Origin: Gammaproteobacteria bacterium | GTDB lineage: Bacteria > Pseudomonadota > Gammaproteobacteria > SZUA-229 | Length of the DNA: 64,000 bases | Direction of reading: 5' to 3' | NCBI GenBank assembly: GCA_026195255.1 | Contig: JAPHSS010000014.1 | Coordinates: 62,001 to 126,000 of the forward strand | Translations under genes and position numbers: made by a program | Notes under the pieces: model-generated | Databases searched by the model: none | Seen by the model: only the letters and a program-made list of their open reading frames with translations | What the model was told of the DNA's origin: nothing | In this document: positions 30,726 to 40,749 of the stretch, one piece after another | How positions within the stretch are numbered: position 1 is the stretch's first letter | Layout of the letters: each line of letters opens with the position of its first letter

Positions 30726-31847
30726 ATGTCTGGTAAAGTAAAAGTTCTTCAAGTTATTGGGGGAATGTATTTAGGCGGCGCTGAACGTGTTGTACATAAT
30801 ATTGTAAAGAAAAAAGATGACTCAAAGTTTGATATCTCAATATATTGTACTCATGGTATTGGTGAACTGGGCGATGATCTTATTAATGATGGTTATACTG
30901 TTGATCTATTAGGTAGAGGTACAGGCATTTTAAAAACTCTTCGCAAAGTTAAACAATATGTAACAAAAACTAAACCTGATGTAATACATACTCATTCTAT
31001 TTCAGCATTTCTGGCTATTGCTCCTTTAGTTGTATTCACAAAAATGCCACCATGGGTTCATACTTTTCATTTTGGTAATTACCCTCATATTAAAAAGCAG
31101 TACTTATACGCTAAACGTTTATTTGGACGTTTTGCAACTAAACTGGTGGCTGTATCTGAGAGTCAAAGAAACGCAGTTATAAGTCATTTAAGTGTGAAAC
31201 CAGATAAAATTATGACTATTTTTAATGGTGTTACTAGTAACCCTTTTCTAGGGAGTCTTGAGAGTCGAGCACAAATTCGAAATGAATTTGCTTATACTGA
31301 TGATGATATTGTTTTATCATGCATTGTCGTTTTGACCGAGCAGAAAGGGATCCCTTATTTGCTAAATTCAATTGATAAAATTGTCGATGCAAACCCTAAC
31401 GTTAAGCTTTTAATCGTTGGTGGCGGACCTTTAGAGGATGAATTGCAGCGCCAGGTATCAAAACTGAGACATAAAGAATGTGTCAAATTTGCCGGTTGGC
31501 GTAGTGATGTTCACCAAATCATGACAGGAATTGATGTTTTTGTATTGCCTTCTCTATGGGAAGGGCTGCCAATGGTATTATTAGAAGCTATGGCAACAGC
31601 TTTGCCTGTTTTGGTCACCAATGTTGCAGATAACCTGAACGTTGTCGGTCAAGGTGAATCAGGCTACGTTGTACCATCAGCTGATTCAGACGCATTAACA
31701 GAATCGGCCATTAAACTGGTTTCTGATATGGATAAAGCTAAAGCTATGGGTCAGCTAGCCTTACAACGCTACCAGTCAAAATATACTGTTAATAAAATGG
31801 TATCAGCCTATGAGAAACTGTATCTTGATGTACAGTCAACTAAATAA
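30726..31847 (+). CDS. Family 4 glycosyltransferase
   Basis: 373 residues, GT-B fold. N-terminal Q-V-I-G-G-M-Y-L-G-G-A-E-R-V-V, D-V-I-H-T-H-S in the acceptor domain, then donor-domain L-I-V-G-G-G-P-L-E and D-V-F-V-L-P-S-L-W-E-G-L-P-M-V-L-L-E-A-M-A with the E-x7-E-type pair. It adds a hexose-type sugar from a nucleotide donor to the lipid-linked EPS unit, on the cytoplasmic face. Donor and linkage cannot be told. It lies 18 bases after the polymerase-like gene, in operon. Confidence 0.9.
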   Translation: MSGKVKVLQVIGGMYLGGAERVVHNIVKKKDDSKFDISIYCTHGIGELGDDLINDGYTVDLLGRGTGILKTLRKVKQYVTKTKPDVIHTHSISAFLAIAPLVVFTKMPPWVHTFHFGNYPHIKKQYLYAKRLFGRFATKLVAVSESQRNAVISHLSVKPDKIMTIFNGVTSNPFLGSLESRAQIRNEFAYTDDDIVLSCIVVLTEQKGIPYLLNSIDKIVDANPNVKLLIVGGGPLEDELQRQVSKLRHKECVKFAGWRSDVHQIMTGIDVFVLPSLWEGLPMVLLEAMATALPVLVTNVADNLNVVGQGESGYVVPSADSDALTESAIKLVSDMDKAKAMGQLALQRYQSKYTVNKMVSAYEKLYLDVQSTK

Positions 31848-31859
31848 AGTGATTAAACA

Positions 31860-32858
31860 ATGATTAAAAATAATATGGATAATATAATCAGGCACTTAGA
31901 TGGTAGCAGTATCACATTGCTTGATATAGGTGCACGTAATGGTATTCACGGAAGATGGGCAGAAATTCCCAAATTACTAAATGTATTTGGCTTTGAGCCT
32001 GATACTGATGAGTGTGACAAAATTAATGAAAATGCACATAAACTTGACTACCCGTTAAAATGCCTTCCATTTGCATTAGGTAATAAACAAGGTGAAAGTG
32101 CGACACTAAATTTATGCAAAGACCTTGGGTGTTCTAGTTTATATCAGCCTAATATGCCGCTTGTTGAGCAATTTTATTATGGTCATAATATGGAAATAAT
32201 GCGGACTCTTGATGTCACTATAAACAGACTAGACGATATTAGTGTAGAAAATGATATACAGGCCGATGCGATCAAAATTGATACGCAGGGTTATGAATTA
32301 GAAATACTTAAAGGTTCTACCGATTTATTAAAGAACACAAAACTGGTTGAGTTAGAAGTTGAATTCAATGAACAGTACAAAGATCAACCTCTCTTTTCAG
32401 ATATTGATTTATTTATGCGTAGTCAGGGTTATGCATTGCTTGGTTTGAGGCGTACATACTGGCGTAGAAAATCTAATAATTTTGATTTAGAATCACCGTT
32501 TGGTGGTCAGATAATGCATGGCGATGCAATTTATTATAATGAAAAACTTCTTAATGAAACAGAGTCTAAAATAGATGTTATAAAATTTTGTTCAATTTTT
32601 TCTTTATATCAACAAGATGATTTTATTAGTTATTTACTAACTATGCCTCATAAAGCATTAGAGAGTATGCCACTAGATGAACGTATACAGTTAATAGACG
32701 ACTTACTAAATAAACAGACAGGATTGTCTTTATTTCTTAGTAAGACAATCGATCTAATTCGTAAGAAAATATGGTTACCACATACTGCTTTACGACGAAT
32801 GTTAGATAAGTTACAAAGTAAAAGTGCAGAGGACTGGCACGATCCAGATTTTTATTAA
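31860..32858 (+). CDS. FkbM-family methyltransferase
   Basis: 332 residues. The SAM-binding start L-L-D-I-G-A-R-N-G, F-G-F-E-P-D-T, and D-A-I-K-I-D-T-Q-G-Y-E-L-E-I-L-K-G are the FkbM signature (about residues 18-170); a 150-residue C-terminal extension has no recognised fold. FkbM enzymes O-methylate sugars or small molecules; here a sugar methylation of the EPS is likely. Twelve bases separate it from the GT4 gene. Confidence 0.88.
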   Translation: MIKNNMDNIIRHLDGSSITLLDIGARNGIHGRWAEIPKLLNVFGFEPDTDECDKINENAHKLDYPLKCLPFALGNKQGESATLNLCKDLGCSSLYQPNMPLVEQFYYGHNMEIMRTLDVTINRLDDISVENDIQADAIKIDTQGYELEILKGSTDLLKNTKLVELEVEFNEQYKDQPLFSDIDLFMRSQGYALLGLRRTYWRRKSNNFDLESPFGGQIMHGDAIYYNEKLLNETESKIDVIKFCSIFSLYQQDDFISYLLTMPHKALESMPLDERIQLIDDLLNKQTGLSLFLSKTIDLIRKKIWLPHTALRRMLDKLQSKSAEDWHDPDFY

Positions 32859-32889
32859 TAGATGAAATAGTTCTTGTAGGAGGAACAAT

Positions 32890-33636
32890 ATGGCTATTAA
32901 GCCTCGTTATCTAATTAAGATATTGCCAATTTTTTTATCATTATTTGTAAGTACTGTTTACTCAAATAGCAGTATTGATGAAGAAACAACAGCTGAAAAA
33001 ATTGAAGTGAAAGATATGTCGATGATTATAATAGGTGCCTCGTATGCACGAGGATGGCAAGTCAAAGAAATATCCTGTCTAGAAGTCATAAATAAAGGTA
33101 TTGGCGGTGAGCAATCGTTTGAAACCTTGGCTCGATTTGAAAAGGACGCAATACAACCGAGGCCTGATGCTATTTTAATATGGGGGTTTATCAATGACTT
33201 ACATCGAAACCCTAAAGAAGATATAGATAATACAAAACAAAGAGCAATAGACAGTATAACTAAAATGGTAGAAATTAGTATAACTCAGGGAATTACACCA
33301 ATATTGGCTACCGAAGTCACTATGGGTGTATCCAGGAGTTTAAAATGGAAAATCATGTCTTATATTGGTGAGCTTAGAGGTAAGCAAAGCTATCAGGGAT
33401 TTATTAATAGCAATGTATTAGACGTTAATAACCACTTACGCAAATTAGCTAAAGAAAAAAATATACTATTAATTGATATCGAAAAAGTCATGACAAATGA
33501 AGCTGGTGAACGAAAAGAAGGCTTCGCACAGGTTGATGGAAGTCACATTACTGAACATGCGTATAATGAATTAAGCGCATATGCATTGCCTATTCTTGAA
33601 CGTGCGTTAGTATCGTCAAAACAACTATGTAATTAA
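32890..33636 (+). CDS. Secreted SGNH/GDSL hydrolase
   Basis: 248 residues with a signal peptide (residues 1-25, ending F-V-S-T-V-Y-S). Block I reads I-I-G-A-S-Y-A-R-G-W, block III has W-G-F-I-N-D-L with its Asn, and block V D-G-S-H-I-T-E-H-A-Y has Asp and His. It is likely a periplasmic esterase that removes or transfers acetyl groups on the EPS. AGGAGG lies 7 bases before the ATG. Confidence 0.82.
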   Translation: MAIKPRYLIKILPIFLSLFVSTVYSNSSIDEETTAEKIEVKDMSMIIIGASYARGWQVKEISCLEVINKGIGGEQSFETLARFEKDAIQPRPDAILIWGFINDLHRNPKEDIDNTKQRAIDSITKMVEISITQGITPILATEVTMGVSRSLKWKIMSYIGELRGKQSYQGFINSNVLDVNNHLRKLAKEKNILLIDIEKVMTNEAGERKEGFAQVDGSHITEHAYNELSAYALPILERALVSSKQLCN

Positions 33637-33678
33637 TGATATGGTACTATGAGACCAGGCAAATTCAGGGAGTAAAAT

Positions 33679-34485
33679 ATGTTTACTAATCGTTATAAAT
33701 ATATCTTATTAGTTTTATTTGTAGGCACTATACCTCTTACAGTTCAATCGGCTGCTAGATTACCATTCTCCAGTTCATTTGAAGCAAATAATTTCTCCGA
33801 GTGGAATGGAGGGGCTGATGCGAGCCTTACAGTCACAAATGAAGATTCAAGTAATGGGCAATATTCGGCCAGAGCACAAATGAGCTCAGGATCTACGGCT
33901 GATAATTACAAAGACTTTTATTTTGGTGATCATGCTTCTGTAAATGGTGCTCCAGCTACTAACGGGCTTTGGCTTGAACTAGATTCAAAATTCGATGCTG
34001 GATTTGACTTCGGTACTGAACGAATCCATAAAATTGCCATTATTAATTTTGAAGATGAAAATCGGAGACGAAGATATCAGGTTATTATTAATGTAAGGTT
34101 ACCAGAAGAAATTTATTTCATAGAAAATCTTGCCTGGAACGCTGATCGTAGTTTCGATAAAACAGTTGATGCTTATAGTCAGAATATTGGGCAAACCTTA
34201 ACAATGAATCGTGGGCAATGGGATAAGCTAAAACTTTATATTCAACTTAATACACCAGGAAGCCGTAATGGTATTGTTAAATTCTGGCAGAATGACCAGT
34301 TGATTATGGATTTCACTGATACGTATTTAAGAGAAAATACGAACTTTAATCCAAACAAACTTATTTTATCAAACTACACACGTAATACTGATATTATTGG
34401 TATACAACGTTGGGATAATTTTTATTTAGGAATTGATCCTCCTGCTAGTGTTGTTAGACCTAATCCGCCACAGTTATTAGAGTAA
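33679..34485 (+). CDS. Secreted lectin/lyase-like beta-sandwich protein
   Basis: 268 residues, signal peptide to about residue 24 (L-T-V-Q-S-A). The pattern F-S-S-S-F-E-A-N-N-F-S-E-W, later W-L-E-L-D-S-K-F, R-G-Q-W-D-K-L-K-L-Y-I-Q and I-V-K-F-W-Q-N-D-Q-L, resembles the jelly-roll of polysaccharide lyase family 20/heparin-lyase-like and concanavalin-like proteins. It could bind or trim the EPS in the periplasm. Its end (P-P-A-S-V-V-R-P, then P-P-Q-L) resembles that of the protein at 35984. Enzyme activity cannot be claimed. Confidence 0.65.
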   Translation: MFTNRYKYILLVLFVGTIPLTVQSAARLPFSSSFEANNFSEWNGGADASLTVTNEDSSNGQYSARAQMSSGSTADNYKDFYFGDHASVNGAPATNGLWLELDSKFDAGFDFGTERIHKIAIINFEDENRRRRYQVIINVRLPEEIYFIENLAWNADRSFDKTVDAYSQNIGQTLTMNRGQWDKLKLYIQLNTPGSRNGIVKFWQNDQLIMDFTDTYLRENTNFNPNKLILSNYTRNTDIIGIQRWDNFYLGIDPPASVVRPNPPQLLE

Positions 34486-34488
34486 GAT

Positions 34489-35613
34489 CTATTTTTTTAT
34501 TATGATTTTTTCATATAAGCGTTCAATCTTCTTTACTCTAGCTGAAAACTCGTAACATTCCATTATTTTTAGCTTTCCAGACTTAGTCATTTCTTTTGCT
34601 TTGTCTGGATTGTCTAATAAATAATTTAATCCCTTAGCAATTTCATCAGGGGAGCCAGAAGGAATTAGTATGCCGGTTTTTTTATTATCAACAATATCTC
34701 CTGTCCCACCTACATCCGTAGCTAACACTGGAACATCCATACATAATGATTCTAGAACAACATTTGGAAAGCCTTCCGTATATGAGGTTAAAGCAAATAA
34801 ATTAAGATCTTTTAACACAGGTCGTACATCTTGTTCATGACCGGTAAAGTGAACATGTTTTTCAATTTCCAGATCTACTGCAAGCTGTTGCATGGCTTTT
34901 TTATCTGGTCCGTCCCCTATGAGAACAAATGCTAAATCCTGTCTTTCGTTTAATATTTTCTTTGCTGCAAGAATAAAATCTTTCTGACCTTTTTCTGGGC
35001 TGATTCTTCCTATGTTTCCAATAATGCTAACACTTTCAGGTATATTAAATTTTTCACGTAAATAACCGGCTTCAAATTTATCAGGCTGGTAGTTATCAGC
35101 TACTATCGCATTATAAATTAAATTAAGTCGTTTCTCAGATGTTCCAAATCGGGCTATTTCACTATAAATTTTCGGTGATACAGCAATTACCTGATCAAAA
35201 AATCTAAAACAATGCTTACCCAACCAAACATAAATTTTGCTTTTTAGTGAGTTTGTAATCCAGCCATGTGCAGTTGTTACAATCGGGATTTTAATTTTTT
35301 TACTAACAATTGTTGTTAAAATATCAGATTTATAATCATGCGCGTGAATGATGTCGATCTTATGTTCTTTGACAGCTGAAATAATTGTATTAATTACTGA
35401 TGGGCTGAATTGTGACTCAGCTATTAACGGAATGAATTTCACGCCGCGTTTTTGTAGCGTGTCCCGATAGAGATTGGTATGTTCAGATGTTTTTAGAAAC
35501 AATCCAACCGAAAGTTCAAATCTGCTTTGATCAATTCGACAGGCGGTTTCCATTATTGTTTTGCCAGGCCCGCATACCTTGTCGGTATCCCTGAGGTGTA
35601 ACACTCTAATCAT
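34489..35613 (-). CDS. Family 4 glycosyltransferase
   Basis: 374 residues, GT-B. C-G-P-G-K-T-I-M-E-T near the N-terminus, I-D-I-I-H-A-H-D-Y-K, then G-N-I-G-R-I-S-P-E-K-G-Q-K-D, V-L-I-G-D-G-P and L-T-S-Y-T-E-G-F-P-N-V-V-L-E-S-L are the usual GT4 features. It lies on the minus strand against the trend of the locus and converges with the lectin-like gene with only 3 bases between stops. Donor unknown. Confidence 0.9.
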   Translation of the reverse strand: MIRVLHLRDTDKVCGPGKTIMETACRIDQSRFELSVGLFLKTSEHTNLYRDTLQKRGVKFIPLIAESQFSPSVINTIISAVKEHKIDIIHAHDYKSDILTTIVSKKIKIPIVTTAHGWITNSLKSKIYVWLGKHCFRFFDQVIAVSPKIYSEIARFGTSEKRLNLIYNAIVADNYQPDKFEAGYLREKFNIPESVSIIGNIGRISPEKGQKDFILAAKKILNERQDLAFVLIGDGPDKKAMQQLAVDLEIEKHVHFTGHEQDVRPVLKDLNLFALTSYTEGFPNVVLESLCMDVPVLATDVGGTGDIVDNKKTGILIPSGSPDEIAKGLNYLLDNPDKAKEMTKSGKLKIMECYEFSARVKKIERLYEKIIIKK

Positions 35614-35983
35614 TTAATTGTACTTACTAGTTATATGTCGATAGTGTAATATGCGACTGATTATTATAAATTATTGATTTTTAAAGCAATGAGTTATAGC
35701 TCAAGAGTCAACTGTTAATACTGTCTGCCATTAGGTTAACATTTTATCCAATAATTGAGCGTAATTTATATATTTAAATTTAGCTTTTTCTATAAAACCA
35801 CCCATTCGGGTGATCAGAATGGGATGCTGGTCACAGACGACAGGCGCTTGTTAATATTATTATAATACACAGTCAATGTAGTGCTTTATTACTTGACCAG
35901 TTAGAGCATGCAAGTATTAAGTAGGCATGCTTATTCTCAGCAAAAGCTCATTGCTACAGCGTTTGAGATTATAGAGGTAAGAT
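35614..35983. other. Divergent intergenic region with CACCC-N4-GGGTG palindrome
   Basis: CACCC (35799-35803) and GGGTG (35808-35812) form a short palindrome; the 16 bases 35798-35813 match 11 of 16 positions of the candidate UAS motif. No GG-N10-GC promoter follows within reach. TTGTTAATATTATTATAAT near 35849-35867 contains a good -10 but an ill-spaced -35. No gene seen. Confidence 0.4.
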
Positions 35984-36856
35984 ATGAAGTTCCATAACAT
36001 TTTAGCACTGTGTACCAGGTTTACTCCGTTAGTCGTGATTTTTACCCTTTTTATACCATTACAGGCTCATGCGGGCCGTGGTATTACATCATTACCACAT
36101 TACGAAAATTTCAATCAAAATGATTATGGCGATATAGTATGGGTCTCTCAGGGCGCCACTCATAACTGGATAAGTAATGAAGGCTTTGAAGGTAGTGGGG
36201 TAGCTAGATTCACACCACCAATTAACAATGGTGGTGAAGGATACTCAGGTTTAGGACAATTTACAGGCTTACACAATTTGAATACAACTGGCCCGCGTCA
36301 GTTGAACGTTCGAATTTTAATTAAACATGGTCCGACCTACCATAACTTTTCACGTACAAATAAGTTAATGATCTTCAATAGAGATAATGCTCAAACACGC
36401 CCAATGATTATGAATCGATTATATTCAAATTATGACTGGCGCACATTAAGAGCCTGTCATGGGACGTGGTGTCAACCGAATGATGCACTAGCCAGTGACG
36501 ACTTTAAAATTGGCTCAACCTCTTCAAATGATCTACAAAGCCGATTTGATGAGTGGGTCTCTGTCGAGCTAGAAGCTAATTTAGACCAGGGTGTTATCAA
36601 CCTGTATATTTATACAGCAGATGGCCAGGTAGGCGGTCTATATTCTACTAATCCATTCATAGATGCTAATGATCCACGAACAGGTGTGTTTTCTTTTGTC
36701 GATATTATAGGCGGATATTTCAATGCGCATAACAGGCCTGCTGATGATGGCGCCTGGTTTTTAATAGATGAACTGGTTATTGACGATAATTATATTGGCC
36801 CACCAGCTAGTTTTGTTGTAATACCACGCGCAGCAGAGCAGCTAGATTCAAATTAA
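35984..36856 (+). CDS. Secreted concanavalin-like protein
   Basis: 290 residues, signal peptide ending near L-Q-A-H-A. Beta-strand-rich body with R-Q-L-N-V-R-I-L-I-K-H-G, D-E-W-V-S-V-E-L-E-A-N-L and D-G-A-W-F-L-I-D-E-L-V-I-D-D, typical of jelly-roll polysaccharide-binding or -cleaving proteins. A pair of Cys (R-A-C-H-G-T-W-C) may form a disulphide. The C-terminal G-P-P-A-S-F-V-V-I-P parallels the protein at 33679, so the two are probably distant paralogues acting on the same polymer. No enzymatic residues identified. Confidence 0.6.
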   Translation: MKFHNILALCTRFTPLVVIFTLFIPLQAHAGRGITSLPHYENFNQNDYGDIVWVSQGATHNWISNEGFEGSGVARFTPPINNGGEGYSGLGQFTGLHNLNTTGPRQLNVRILIKHGPTYHNFSRTNKLMIFNRDNAQTRPMIMNRLYSNYDWRTLRACHGTWCQPNDALASDDFKIGSTSSNDLQSRFDEWVSVELEANLDQGVINLYIYTADGQVGGLYSTNPFIDANDPRTGVFSFVDIIGGYFNAHNRPADDGAWFLIDELVIDDNYIGPPASFVVIPRAAEQLDSN

Positions 36857-36917
36857 TGTTAGCGAATTAGGGCTAAATTGTTTAATATTAATTTTTTATC
36901 TCTAAATTATAATAAAA

Positions 36918-37886
36918 ATGAAAAATGCAGTTTGGGTCACGTGGGAAGACCAGAGACGTAATAAGTCTTTAAGTAAAGAATTAGGCGTTGAGCTACACCA
37001 GCTCAACCTTAATGCTCATCGATTGGTCCGTTACCCTTTATTATTTATCAAAACTATCTCAATCTTTCTAAAAAGACGTCCTGAGATCATATTTTCTCAA
37101 AATCCATCCATCATTCTGTCTCTGATAAGCGTAATTTACGGGCAGATAACGGGTAAGAAAGTCATTGTTGATGCTCATAATGCGGGTGTATATCCATTCG
37201 AAGGGAGTAAGCCCTGGGCGACAAAAATGGCTCATTTTCTCTTTCGCAAAGCCTTTTTAACCATAGTTACCAATAATTCACTTAAATTATATGTTGAGGA
37301 ATGTGGTGGGCAGGCATTCATTTTACCAGACCCATTTCCAATAATTACCTCATCACGAAGTAAAGTCAGTCTACAAGGTAAAACAAATTATCTTTTAATA
37401 TGTACATGGGCTATAGATGAGCCATATGAAGAAGTAATTAAAGCTTTTAGTCAACTACCGAGTGATATGCATCTTTATATTACGGGTAATAGTCGTGGTA
37501 AAGAATCAAACCTTTCAGTTCAAATGCCTGATAATATAACGTTGACTGGGTTTATATCAAATGATGAATTTGATAGCCTGTTGACTAGTTGTGATGTGGT
37601 TATCGATTTAACCACACGTGAAGACTGTCTTGTATGTGGTGCATATGAGGCTATAGCTGCCGGAAAACCACTCATTCTTTCAGAGACCAAAGCGCTAAGA
37701 GAATATTTTACTAATTCTGCGATATATACTAAAAATTATTCAGAGGATATTGCAGAAGCTATAAAAATGATTGATGCGAATCTTGGTGAAGCAGAAAACA
37801 ACGTAAAAGACTACTATAGAAATCAAGTGAATTCCTGGAATGAAATGAAAAATCAATTAATTGATAATATAGGATTGGCTAAATAA
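36918..37886 (+). CDS. GT-B glycosyltransferase (GT4-like)
   Basis: 322 residues, shorter than the neighbouring GT4 enzymes. I-I-F-S-Q-N-P-S and V-I-V-D-A-H-N-A-G in the acceptor domain, H-L-Y-I-T-G-N-S-R-G and A-Y-E-A-I-A-A-G-K-P-L-I-L-S in the donor domain support GT-B. The S-C-D-V-V-I-D-L-T-T-R-E-D-C segment replaces the usual S-x-x-E-G-F. A sugar transfer in EPS assembly is inferred. Confidence 0.82.
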   Translation: MKNAVWVTWEDQRRNKSLSKELGVELHQLNLNAHRLVRYPLLFIKTISIFLKRRPEIIFSQNPSIILSLISVIYGQITGKKVIVDAHNAGVYPFEGSKPWATKMAHFLFRKAFLTIVTNNSLKLYVEECGGQAFILPDPFPIITSSRSKVSLQGKTNYLLICTWAIDEPYEEVIKAFSQLPSDMHLYITGNSRGKESNLSVQMPDNITLTGFISNDEFDSLLTSCDVVIDLTTREDCLVCGAYEAIAAGKPLILSETKALREYFTNSAIYTKNYSEDIAEAIKMIDANLGEAENNVKDYYRNQVNSWNEMKNQLIDNIGLAK

Positions 37887-37983
37887 TCATTTTAACTGAT
37901 TATAATGATCTATATTAAGCATATTCACTAAGTAAGCACTTATTCAAATTTCACATAAAAAACTTTAACGGCAATATAAATAT

Positions 37984-39531
37984 ATGTCACTTAAAAATAA
38001 AGTCATTAAAAATTTATTTTCAAACTGGGCTGGCTTGATTGTTACAATTGTTATTTCGTTTTTTATGGCCCCATATATAGTCCATAAACTGGGTAATACA
38101 TTTTATGGTATTTGGTCAATAATTAATCAATTTACTGCTTATTTATATATATTTGACTTTGGGATTCGCGAATCTGTTATTCGTTATACCGCAAAATATC
38201 TCGCTAATAAAAAAATACGTAAACTCGAAGATGTATTGCAGGCGTCTTTTTATATTTATCTAGGTGTTTCACTAATAAGTATACTGTTTACATTGATACT
38301 TGCATTAGTATTTGAAGATGTATTTGATGTCGATAAGGAATATGCGACTGAAGCTAGTGTAGCAATATTATTAATCGGTGGCACGATAACTCAGCTATTT
38401 GTTTTTAATATGTTCAATGGTTTTCTAATGGGTGTTCAAAGATATGATATTTTCAATATTGTACAAATTTGTGGAACACTCGTAAAAACGGCCTTATTCG
38501 TTTTAGTATTAGAAGCGGATTACGGAATTGTGGCTTTAGCAGCTGTCCAGTTTACTGTTTTTCTTTTTACCGGGCTAATAATGACAAAAGTGTGCTTGAA
38601 TATTGCCTCCAGTAATGAAGTCAAAATTAATTTAAAACCTCCTGCCTGGGATCATATTAAAGCGACATATCATAAAGTATTTAATTATAGCCTGTACGTG
38701 TTTATAAATAACATTGGTCAGAAAATCATATTTATGACCGATGCAATAATCATTGGTATTTTTATGCCAGTAGCATCGGTTACTTTCTATGCTATAGCCG
38801 GAATGTTAGTAGAGTATTTGCGTAAGCTTGTTACAACATCAACTAGTATTCTAAACCCTTTGGTAAGTCATTATAGTGCGAGTAATGAAAATGATAAAAT
38901 ACAATATGCACTAGTAAGTGGAACCAAATTAACTCTATTTATAGCCCTACCTGTTGTAACAGTGCTAGTCCTGCTAGGTGAAATATTTATAGATTTATGG
39001 ATGGGGGAAGAATTTGCTGCGATATCAGGGGAAATTTTAGTAATACTTGCTGTGGCGCAAGCTTTTTCAGCTCCACACTTTTCTATTGTTAATGTTTTAT
39101 ATGGAATGAATAAGCATAAAACTCTAGCTCATTTTAGAATTGTAGAAGCAATATGCAACTTAGTGCTTAGTATAGTTTTAATTAATTATTATGGCCTGGT
39201 CGGTGTTGCCCTGGGCACTGCAATACCACATATAATACTGACCTCTATGATATTACCCTGGTATGCAACTAAACAAATTAATATGAGTTTAAGCAATTAC
39301 ATGATTTCTGGATATCTTAGGCCAATGATTGCCATCTTACCTTTTATATTTTCTGTTTTTTATCTAAAAAATGCTTTCCCACCTGAATCATTACTTGAGT
39401 TTTTCGTTTCTGTTTTCATTGTTTGTTTGTTGTATTTGTTTGTTTCATATCTGGTTGTATTTACCAGTAAGGAACGCTCCTCAATTAATACGAGCATACT
39501 GAGTTTTTATAATAAAAGGGTTTCTCGATGA
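37984..39531 (+). CDS. Wzx-type oligosaccharide flippase (MOP superfamily)
   Basis: 515 residues, about 12-14 membrane helices, beginning L-K-N-K-V-I-K-N-L-F-S-N-W. The N-terminal F-G-I-R-E-S-V-I-R-Y motif in the second helix region is the usual Wzx/PST signature. It moves lipid-linked repeat units from the cytoplasmic to the periplasmic side, for the polymerase at 29442. Its end overlaps the next gene by 4 bases (ATGA). Confidence 0.9.
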   Translation: MSLKNKVIKNLFSNWAGLIVTIVISFFMAPYIVHKLGNTFYGIWSIINQFTAYLYIFDFGIRESVIRYTAKYLANKKIRKLEDVLQASFYIYLGVSLISILFTLILALVFEDVFDVDKEYATEASVAILLIGGTITQLFVFNMFNGFLMGVQRYDIFNIVQICGTLVKTALFVLVLEADYGIVALAAVQFTVFLFTGLIMTKVCLNIASSNEVKINLKPPAWDHIKATYHKVFNYSLYVFINNIGQKIIFMTDAIIIGIFMPVASVTFYAIAGMLVEYLRKLVTTSTSILNPLVSHYSASNENDKIQYALVSGTKLTLFIALPVVTVLVLLGEIFIDLWMGEEFAAISGEILVILAVAQAFSAPHFSIVNVLYGMNKHKTLAHFRIVEAICNLVLSIVLINYYGLVGVALGTAIPHIILTSMILPWYATKQINMSLSNYMISGYLRPMIAILPFIFSVFYLKNAFPPESLLEFFVSVFIVCLLYLFVSYLVVFTSKERSSINTSILSFYNKRVSR

Positions 39532-40733
39532 AAAAAAATATTTTGTATTGTGAAAGTAATACAGATGGCACAATTGGTGGTTCATTTTTCAGCTTGCTTT
39601 TTTTGGTGCAAAATATTGATAAATCTAAATATAATCCTGTTGTTGTTTTTTACTCAGAAAATAGTTTGATACCGAAATATAGAGAATCAGGCATTGAAAC
39701 AATTGTCATAACTTTGCCAAAACCTGTGCATTTCAGAAAGATCAGTAGTTCAAACCCAGTTTTCAAACTACTTAATTTATTTATCAGTATAGTTCAGAGC
39801 GGTGTGAATTTTTTTAAATTTTTCATATTTCAATCTTTTAGATATGCGTATTTTTTAAAAAAACGTAACATATCATTAGTTCATTTAAATAACTCTATCA
39901 TACGAAATCATGACTGGATGATGGCTTCCTGGATTACTGGTATAAAATGTATAACCCATGAAAGAGGCATAAATACCAGGTACTCTAAATTATCTCGGTT
40001 TTTCGCAAAGAAACTTAAAGCAGTGGTTAGTATTTCAAATGCTGTTAGAGAGAATATGCTCGATAAAGGTTTAAACACGTTAAATTATGTAACGATTTAT
40101 AACGGTCTTGATCCTGATCAAATTCATACTGAAGGGCGCTCTGTTGAACTAGCTAATGAATTTGGTTTAAAAAAATCTAATCAGGTCATTGGTGTTGTCG
40201 GAAACATTAAAGAATGGAAAGGGCAGGAATCTGTAATTCGGGCTACGAAAATTATTAAGGAAAAATATCCTGATATCAAGTGCCTTATAGTTGGCGATAT
40301 ATCAAAAAATGATGAGTACTATGCTAATAAATTATACCGGCTAGTTGAAGAATTTGACCTGAGCGAGAATGTTATTTTTACCGGATACCAGAATAACGTA
40401 GCTAACTTTCTGGAGTTAATGGATGTTGTGATTCATTCATCGATACACCCTGAGCCATTTGGGCGTGTCATACTCGAAGCGATGGCTATGCGAAAACCAA
40501 TTGTCGGCACACGTTATGGTGCTATCCCTGAAATAATTGTTGAGGGTCAAACTGGTTTTATGTTTACCCCAGATGATGAAAATGATCTAGCAAATGGTGT
40601 CTTAAAGTGCCTTAATGATCCTGAATTGGCTGAAAAATTAGGTCAACAAGGCTATGATCGTCTGGTTTCAAATTTTCATATAAAGTTTAATGTTAGTAAA
40701 ACAGAGCAGCTGTATAAAGAATTAATAGGATAA
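39528..40733 (+). CDS. Family 4 glycosyltransferase
   Basis: 401 residues, GT-B. Y-C-E-S-N-T-D-G-T-I-G-G-S near the start, L-V-H-L-N-N-S, V-S-I-S-N-A-V, then G-V-V-G-N-I-K-E-W-K-G-Q, L-I-V-G-D-I and H-P-E-P-F-G-R-V-I-L-E-A-M-A with the E-x7-E pattern. It is translationally coupled to the flippase. Donor unknown. Confidence 0.9.
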   Translation: MKKNILYCESNTDGTIGGSFFSLLFLVQNIDKSKYNPVVVFYSENSLIPKYRESGIETIVITLPKPVHFRKISSSNPVFKLLNLFISIVQSGVNFFKFFIFQSFRYAYFLKKRNISLVHLNNSIIRNHDWMMASWITGIKCITHERGINTRYSKLSRFFAKKLKAVVSISNAVRENMLDKGLNTLNYVTIYNGLDPDQIHTEGRSVELANEFGLKKSNQVIGVVGNIKEWKGQESVIRATKIIKEKYPDIKCLIVGDISKNDEYYANKLYRLVEEFDLSENVIFTGYQNNVANFLELMDVVIHSSIHPEPFGRVILEAMAMRKPIVGTRYGAIPEIIVEGQTGFMFTPDDENDLANGVLKCLNDPELAEKLGQQGYDRLVSNFHIKFNVSKTEQLYKELIG

Positions 40734-40749
40734 TCAGGAATTTTGAAGC

